The notes under the pieces: generated by a model
What the model saw: only the letters and a program-made list of their open reading frames with translations
Database searches by the model: none
Told to the model about the DNA's origin: nothing
NCBI RefSeq assembly: GCF_902167145.1
Contig: NC_050099.1
Span: 8,942,434 to 9,006,433 of the forward strand
Length of the DNA stretch: 64,000 bases
Direction: 5' to 3'
Source: Zea mays
Taxonomy: Eukaryota; Streptophyta; Magnoliopsida; Poales; Poaceae
Part shown: positions 58,926 through 64,000 of the stretch, piece by piece
Numbering within the stretch: the first letter of the stretch is position 1
How the letters are laid out: each line of letters opens with the position of its first letter
Translations under genes and position numbers: made by a program

Positions 58926-60217
58926 CGAAACACAAAAACAGGAAACAAACGGTGAAGGTTATCCCTAATAATTTCACTACACACTCCTCTCAGGTGGAAC
59001 ACAGGAACACGCTCTAATGTATCTTACTAAGCTCTTACAAGTGTCTGACGAAATACAAAGCAAAGGATGGTACAATCAGAGGCTGGTTCGTGATACTTAC
59101 CAAGAGGGAGTGAAACCGCGATTGCAAGGTCAAAGATGTATTGATCAGAAGAAAGTACGTGGAGCTTGGGAGGCCAAAAATTAATATCAAGGATTAGCAA
59201 AAATCAAGTGCAGATTAGCGAAGTTCAATAAGTGTCCAAAGCACAAGTCACAATTGTTGGCTAAGCCGTGTCCTATCGAAGCACAACAAGGTAAAGGCAA
59301 TAAGGAACGATGGACAAAAACTTAAAGAACTAGCAGAATGGCAGTTCTGTAAATAGAACAGATTTTTCAGCATTAGTAGAAATCAAAGGCGCGTTTCTAA
59401 AGGAGTACCAGCAAAAGAGCTCGAAATATTCTGAATTTTTTACCACTGATCCAAAAACACCAAAGATGGAAGCACACATAATTTCACTTAAAACAGAGTT
59501 GTATTCTGACCTAGAGAAAATCGCAAAGGATCTCTGAAATTCTTGAAAACACTTAAACAATTTTTTTAATTATCTTACCGATTTTTTTTTAATTTTTTGA
59601 CCAAACCAAACAGGCCGAAGGCAAGTTTGGGTCACCCCAGAATGGAGTCAGGAATCTGCTGTAAAAAATTGAGCTTAAATGGAGCACCGAGCGAAAAGTT
59701 ATGCCCGTTTTATGTAAGGTACCTCAAGTTATGGTTTTCAAAGGCACAAATTGGCAAGAACCGTGACGGTGGCTATGGAGCACAGGGGCACAAACCTCCC
59801 TGGTATAAGCAATAGGTAAGCGCCAGATGATGAAACAAGGAGGGGCTGCAATGCAAGGCGGCTTGCAACCTAATCTAGGGCTAGCGTGGCGAGAGTTCAC
59901 ACAAGGCGGCTAGCGAGGGCAAATCGAGTAATGTGGTGTCTCGACTTGTAACCTGGGAAAGGTGGATGGGATAGCGGCAGAAACAAATAACAGCGACAGA
60001 GCAGTTGAACTAAGATGACGACACGACCTAAACCAGCAACAAGACTCGAACACGGACACAAACTCAACAAAGCAATCTGAAACGAAATTGCAAGGCTAAA
60101 CAGGGTTGTAGGACAACAGAATTTTTTTGTTTGGCAATTTTCTGGAGTTATTTGATGAAAAACATAAACTAAACTAGGGTTAACCTGACAGTAATACCTG
60201 AGTTTTTGAATACCACT
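58926..60217 (-). other. H1 5' leader
   Basis: This stretch between the right LTR and the gag ATG has no coding sequence. On the minus strand next to the LTR it reads AGTGGTATTCAAAAACTC, a poor match to an initiator-tRNA primer site (TGGTAT retained). The rest shows nothing I recognise. Confidence 0.6.
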
Positions 60218-61133
60218 TGATAGGAATGGGGGTGCCCGATCTTCCGTCAGGTGAAGGTAACTATCGATTTGGTGGAGATGTCACACAGACGATCCAGCTT
60301 CCAATCAACATGACTAGAACCCCGCAATCGCAGCACCACTTCTCCTTTGGTTATCAACTGTGCACTGCACGATTGACCTCGCCACGAGGGCTAATTCCTG
60401 CCTGAGAATCAAAGACACAAGCAAGAACAAGAAAGAACACAATCTGGAATATTGTGGATGGATGATTAAGCTCACAAGTTGGGGTCTCACAAACCGATAG
60501 AGCGGCGAACTGTTCTTGACAGAATGACTTAAGCAAAACCCGAACCCTAATGTGGTGGCGGCTACTGATTATATGAGGGTTAGGAGCGTGACTCCCTCCC
60601 TGGACGCGCCCAAATGGGCCCAACAAAGATACACGGCCCAAAGGCCAATTACGGTGTCGCGGCACCAAGACAGATTATGGATGTCATCTTGTTTCAATGA
60701 TTCTGAACGACTTGGATGGAATTTTGAGGTGGGACCAGTGCCATTGGAAGCTCTATGAAATTCTGGTTCCACCCATATAAAGAACATCCAAAACCGACTC
60801 CGTATGCGACCTGAATGTCCGTTTTATGATGGGCTGTTCCTAGAGTCTGAAACTGAAACGAAGTCGAATCGGTTTGGACCTCCACCTTGATCGGAACGTC
60901 CTTGCTGGCCTTCCACACCTCCAAGTCCTTCACCATGTCCTTGCTGGTCCTTTCCTTCATTCCTAAGTACAATTAATTCATTAGGTAGCACACTATTATC
61001 AAATGCACAAGAATAAGTACATAGGAACGAGCTCACCTGCAAATTCAATTCTCTTGCGCGTGAGCGAGTAATTGGACATTGAACATCAACTAGGGGAGTG
61101 TTGTTTGTATCCATGGGAGTGATGTCCTCATCA
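60218..61133 (-). repeat. H1 5' LTR (intact)
   Basis: It is 916 bp, TGATAGG...CCTCATCA on the plus strand. On the minus strand it starts TGATGAGGACATCAC and encodes, in the frame that would continue from pol, MDTNNTPLVDVQ and ITRSRARELNLQ. It ends inside the AT tract and the host DNA resumes at 61134. Confidence 0.93.
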
Positions 61134-61470
61134 TATATATATATATATATATAATATGTATCCTCGATCTATATAAATGGATTATATCTATCATTATTTC
61201 ATATGAGCTAATACACACAAGTAATTGTTGATATAAGCTCTACACAAGTTGGTAATAGTACTGCTATATATAAGTAAGTCACCGGCCGACCAACAAAATT
61301 TATACAATTACACAATTGTGCAAATAGATTTGAAAAAAATATTTGCTAGTATGAATTTTGACTACGTTGGTTGCTGTGATTGGCCGCGAACACACAAATC
61401 GATCAGAATTCTTTTTGCAATGATAACATTTTAGTTTTATGTAGTGCATAGGACCCACAAAAAAATCAAA
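61134..61470. repeat. PME-unit spacer, copy 2 right part
   Basis: After 18 bp of AT repeat the sequence is the same as 7190-7506 (ATGTATCCTCGATCTATA onwards). It shows that 12194 and 61134 were neighbours before H1 inserted. It leads directly to PME-B2. Confidence 0.88.
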
Positions 61471-62231
61471 GGCAACCTACAACGTTGTCTTCAAGAACGA
61501 TGTGCCGCTACCAAAGCCAGGGGAAAAGAAAGGTGAGGCACCAGCACTGCGAGTGATGGGAACAAAGGCAACCTTCTACAATTGCACCATCGAAGGCGGC
61601 CTGGGTGCTCTGTACGACCAGACATGTCTGCACTACTTCAAGACATGTGCCATCAAGGGAACCATAGACTTCATCTTGGATCTGCCAAGTCATTTTATGA
61701 GGAATGCAAAATCGTTTCGGTGTTGAAGGAGGTGGTGGCATTGCCAATGGCGCCACCAGAGCAGGAACGATCTAGAAATCCCATCAAAATCGCCCCAGGC
61801 AAGAGCGGGTTGGCATACAAGACTTGCACAATCGAGGGGGAAGGAGAAAAAATTTACTTGGGTAGGGTGGGCACGATTGTGATCTACTCCTACACCGATA
61901 TAGGTAAGGAGATTGTAGGCATAATATCTGATCGTCAGGACGTCCAGACTGTCGAGAGGTACCACTCCTACATTCATTACATCCTCTCCTTTGTTTCTTT
62001 ATGATTGTGTGATTAAAGGTGTTGTTGATTATGTATACTGATGAAAGGTGTTGTTGGGTTGCATTCTTTTTTTATAGGGGGTACTATTGCGCCACTTTCA
62101 AGTGTTACGGGCCTGGGATGTCTCCAATGGTAACCTCAACTCTGACCTATGTATAGGCAATACCCTTTATCGGGATACACTACATCTCGGGAGAGTCGTG
62201 GATCCCGTCCCTACCACCCTCTTTAGAATAA
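61471..62231 (+). pseudogene. PME-B2: QRT1-like pectin methylesterase pseudogene, 3' part
   Basis: Exon 61471-61958 encodes TYNVVFKNDVPLPKPGEKKG, ALRVMGTKATFYNCTIEGG, LGALYDQTCLHYFKTC, then a one-base deletion at 61677/61678 that destroys DFIFG. In the correct frame it goes on SAKSFYEECKIVSVLKEV, IAPGKSGLAYKTCTIEGEGE, KIYLGRVGTIVIYSYTDIGK. Intron 61959-62077 (119 bp, GTACCA...TTATAG) is followed by GYYCATFKCYGPGMSPMV, a TAG at 62154-62156, AIPFIGIHYISGESWIPSLP and the stop at 62229-62231. The LGRAW motif reads LGRVG. There is no 5' part. The frameshift, stop and motif losses make it non-functional. Confidence 0.85.
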
Positions 62232-63090
62232 GCTATTGCAAGAAGCATTTAGAGTCATATATGCTACTAGGAGCACCCCTAAAGTCAAAACAAGAAAGTT
62301 GTTTTGTCAGACATGAATTCTGTAGTACTAATTAAATTATCCACATTTGTTGGACATGATTTTTAATTTGTATTACACCATCCACATTATTTATCAAGGG
62401 TTTGGTCTACATATATAAATTGTATATCATCTTTGACTTTTTCATGTGCATAGTTTTTTTTACCGTGCACGTAAATATAGTGTATGCCTCGCTCTCTTTG
62501 GTGCGCGCGTGCCGGAGGAGAGCCAGAGCAGAGGTCGTAGCATGCAGTGTTGATAGGTAGGCCGGCCATAGGTGGCATAGGCAGCAGCCACCGCAATGTC
62601 GATGGACAGAGCGATGCAGGCCAGCCCGCCCATCCGATGATCTAGTGCTCGATTGAGATGCAATAGCAAGATATGGTTGGGTATAGCTAGAGCGCAGTTG
62701 GCCGGCCAAAACAATGCTAGGCGAGAGAGGGAAGTGGTGGTGATAGGAATGTGAGAGGAGAGGGATTGTTATCTGTTAGGTCTTATGAATATGGAGGACC
62801 GGCCGACATCTGTTAAAAAAGTGAACACTCATCATAGCTATTGTTGGGCAGGGATTCTTTTCCATCTCGTGTCCTCTGGTTGAGAGATATATATGTCTGC
62901 TGCTCTCGCTATATAGAGGGTTGGCCTGCCCTGCTAGCTAGCTAGTTGAAGTTCTAGGCACGGATCGGATCGGATCGATCAACATTAATTTAATTACTTA
63001 ATTATTAGTTCCCGACGAAATTAATATATGTTAAACAAAGACTTTAATTTTTATTATATCCTTATATATATTATATAGTCATTATCAGTT
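62232..63090. other. Intergenic DNA downstream of PME-B2 with a TATA-like promoter
   Basis: No coding gene is seen. At about 62905-62915 GCTATATAGAGGG is TATA-like. About 45-70 bp further is a GGATC-rich leader-like stretch (CGGATCGGATCGGATCGATC), similar in style to the PME-A2 5' UTR (AGATCAGATCGATCG). It is followed by AT-rich DNA rather than by a start codon. It could be a promoter left from a lost PME copy. Confidence 0.4.
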
Positions 63091-63447
63091 TTGTACGTAC
63101 TCTCTCTGGACGTGTGTCTATATAATATATATGTATCCTCGATCTATATAAATGGATTATATCTATAATTATTTCATATGAGCTGATACAAACACGTAAT
63201 TATGATACAAGCCCTACACAAGTTGGTAATAGTACTGCTATATATAAGTAAGTCACCGACCGGCCGACAAAATTTGTACAATAACACAACTATGCAAATA
63301 GATTTGAAAACAAATATTTGCTAGTATAAATTTTGACTATGTTGGTTGCTGTGATTGGCCGCGCGGACACACAAATCGATCAGAATTCTTTTTGCAGTGA
63401 TAACATTTTAGTTTTATGCGGTGCATAGGACCCACAAAAAATCAAAT
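63091..63447. repeat. PME-unit spacer, copy 3 (partial)
   Basis: From TTGTACGTACTCTCTCT onwards this matches 7120-7503 and 61145-61470, with a shorter AT part. Homology stops at ACAAAAAATCAAA (63447), the same place where PME-B starts in the other two copies; here TTTACTACC follows. It marks a third, now gene-less, PME unit. Confidence 0.83.
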
Positions 63448-63470
63448 TTACTACCACATCATATCCACCT

Positions 63471-63476
<6 letters not shown>

Positions 63477-63560
<84 letters not shown>
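63477..63560. repeat. (AT)n microsatellite, about 84 bp
   Basis: A perfect AT dinucleotide run lies between TTCTCTC and GTGGTTGGC. It is longer than the AT tracts in the other spacer copies. Frames through it are artefacts. Confidence 0.97.
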
Positions 63561-63563
<3 letters not shown>

Positions 63564-64000
63564 GTTGGCAAGAGCTAATTAAATGTGCAAAGCCAGCTAG
63601 ACTGCCTATGGTTGCATTGGATGAAATGCCACCCGCTGTAGCATGAATGCATGCATGATGGAGCTTCTCTAACCAGCAGAGTTTCTGGCCGGGGGCTGAG
63701 TAGGTATGAAGCTAGGATAGTAGTAACGTGTAGTGCTCCAGCGCTTTCTGAAAGCTGTACGTGTCATCGATCTGTTGGCACGGGCACACACACACGTACG
63801 TATGTAGAAATGCATGACAAGCTAGCCAACAGTCTTGGCAACTCCATTGGCCACCACGAGGTTCTCGGTTGTTGTGCCTAAGCAGTACATAGAGTTCTCT
63901 CTACACTCACAATGAACCTTACAAATATTTTAGAAAATTAGGAAAAAGTAGGCAATGTGCTCAAACCTTGAATCAGCAATTAATGTATATTAGTTTGAAT
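63561..64000. other. Unassigned right-edge DNA
   Basis: I see no gene, LTR end or match to the rest of the window here. Confidence 0.5.

Larger units (their letters stand above)
12195..61133 (-). mobile_element. Element H1: CRM-clade chromovirus (about 7.7 kb, split by E and B)
   Basis: A minus-strand Ty3/gypsy element with 916-bp (right) and 915-bp (left, after removing E) LTRs starting TGAT and ending ATCA. It lies between TATAT duplications in a microsatellite. After subtracting E (12593-36199) and B (39768-57372) its length is about 7.73 kb. Protein order on the minus strand is gag with CCHC, DGG protease, reverse transcriptase with YFDD, RNase H, integrase. The integrase tail reads NIAYLKPYLGGKDELESRTT, then PPQEGEDD and on into the LTR, the layout of CRM (centromeric retrotransposon of maize) elements. 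Several stops and frameshifts make it defective. Confidence 0.85.

Noticed and set aside
63380..63646. Frames encoding long Ile-Tyr repeats
   Set aside because: Direct translation of the (AT)n microsatellite.

Overview
The window is plant nuclear DNA, most likely maize or a close Zea relative. It holds nested Ty3/gypsy LTR retrotransposons with the lineages expected there: a Huck-like Tat element, a CRM-clade chromovirus, a Tekay/Del-type chromovirus and two Tat elements with an antisense gene. Between and around them lie broken plant pectin methylesterase (PME) genes with GT-AG introns. There are no bacterial features. Species and family names come from recalled family traits; no database search was run.

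Layout: (1) 1-6022, right-hand part of a minus-strand Huck-like Tat element, ending in its 1.68-kb LTR, which cuts the 5' half off the first PME. (2) 6023-8276, PME-A1 and PME-B1 pseudogenes and a TATA-containing promoter-like stretch. (3) 8277-10559, a minus-strand solo LTR with perfect 5-bp target duplications (GAGCC), sitting between that promoter-like stretch and the next PME start codon. (4) 10609-11889, PME-A2, full length but a pseudogene. (5) 12195-61133, a 49-kb nest inserted in the (AT)n tract downstream of PME-A2. (6) 61134-64000, the continuation of the PME unit: spacer, PME-B2 with its last intron, then a third partial spacer copy and an 84-bp AT microsatellite.

The nest has three levels and five elements, each bounded by matching target-site duplications. 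H1 (CRM-like, minus strand, about 7.7 kb, TSD TATAT) was entered twice. E (Tekay/Del-like, plus, about 14.8 kb, TSD CTAAT) went into its 3' LTR. B (Tat-like, plus, about 9.7 kb, TSD CGTAC/CATAC) went into its protease region. E was then entered by D (non-coding, 8.8 kb, TSD GAAAC). B was entered in its 5' LTR by C (7.9 kb, TSD CGAAG). LTR divergence follows the nesting order: H1 LTRs differ most, while the two 583-bp LTRs of C differ at one base that I could find.

The PME copies belong to two subgroups, a signal-peptide PME (A) and a QRT1-like PME (B), arranged A-B-A-(nest)-B. Both A copies share a stop codon that replaces the catalytic Gln of the QAVAL-type motif and share a frameshift at the DFIFG motif, so the lesions predate the duplication. 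A tandem cluster of decayed PME genes among retrotransposons is what is known for maize cross-incompatibility loci (Ga1, Ga2, Tcb1). Assigning this window to one of them is inference.

The most unusual retroelement features are in B and C: a conserved antisense gene with its own TATA box and a conserved ~71-bp intron, a shared structure in which nearly all of gag is missing, and a hairpin at the same LTR position with different stem sequences. No intact cellular gene is visible in the window.
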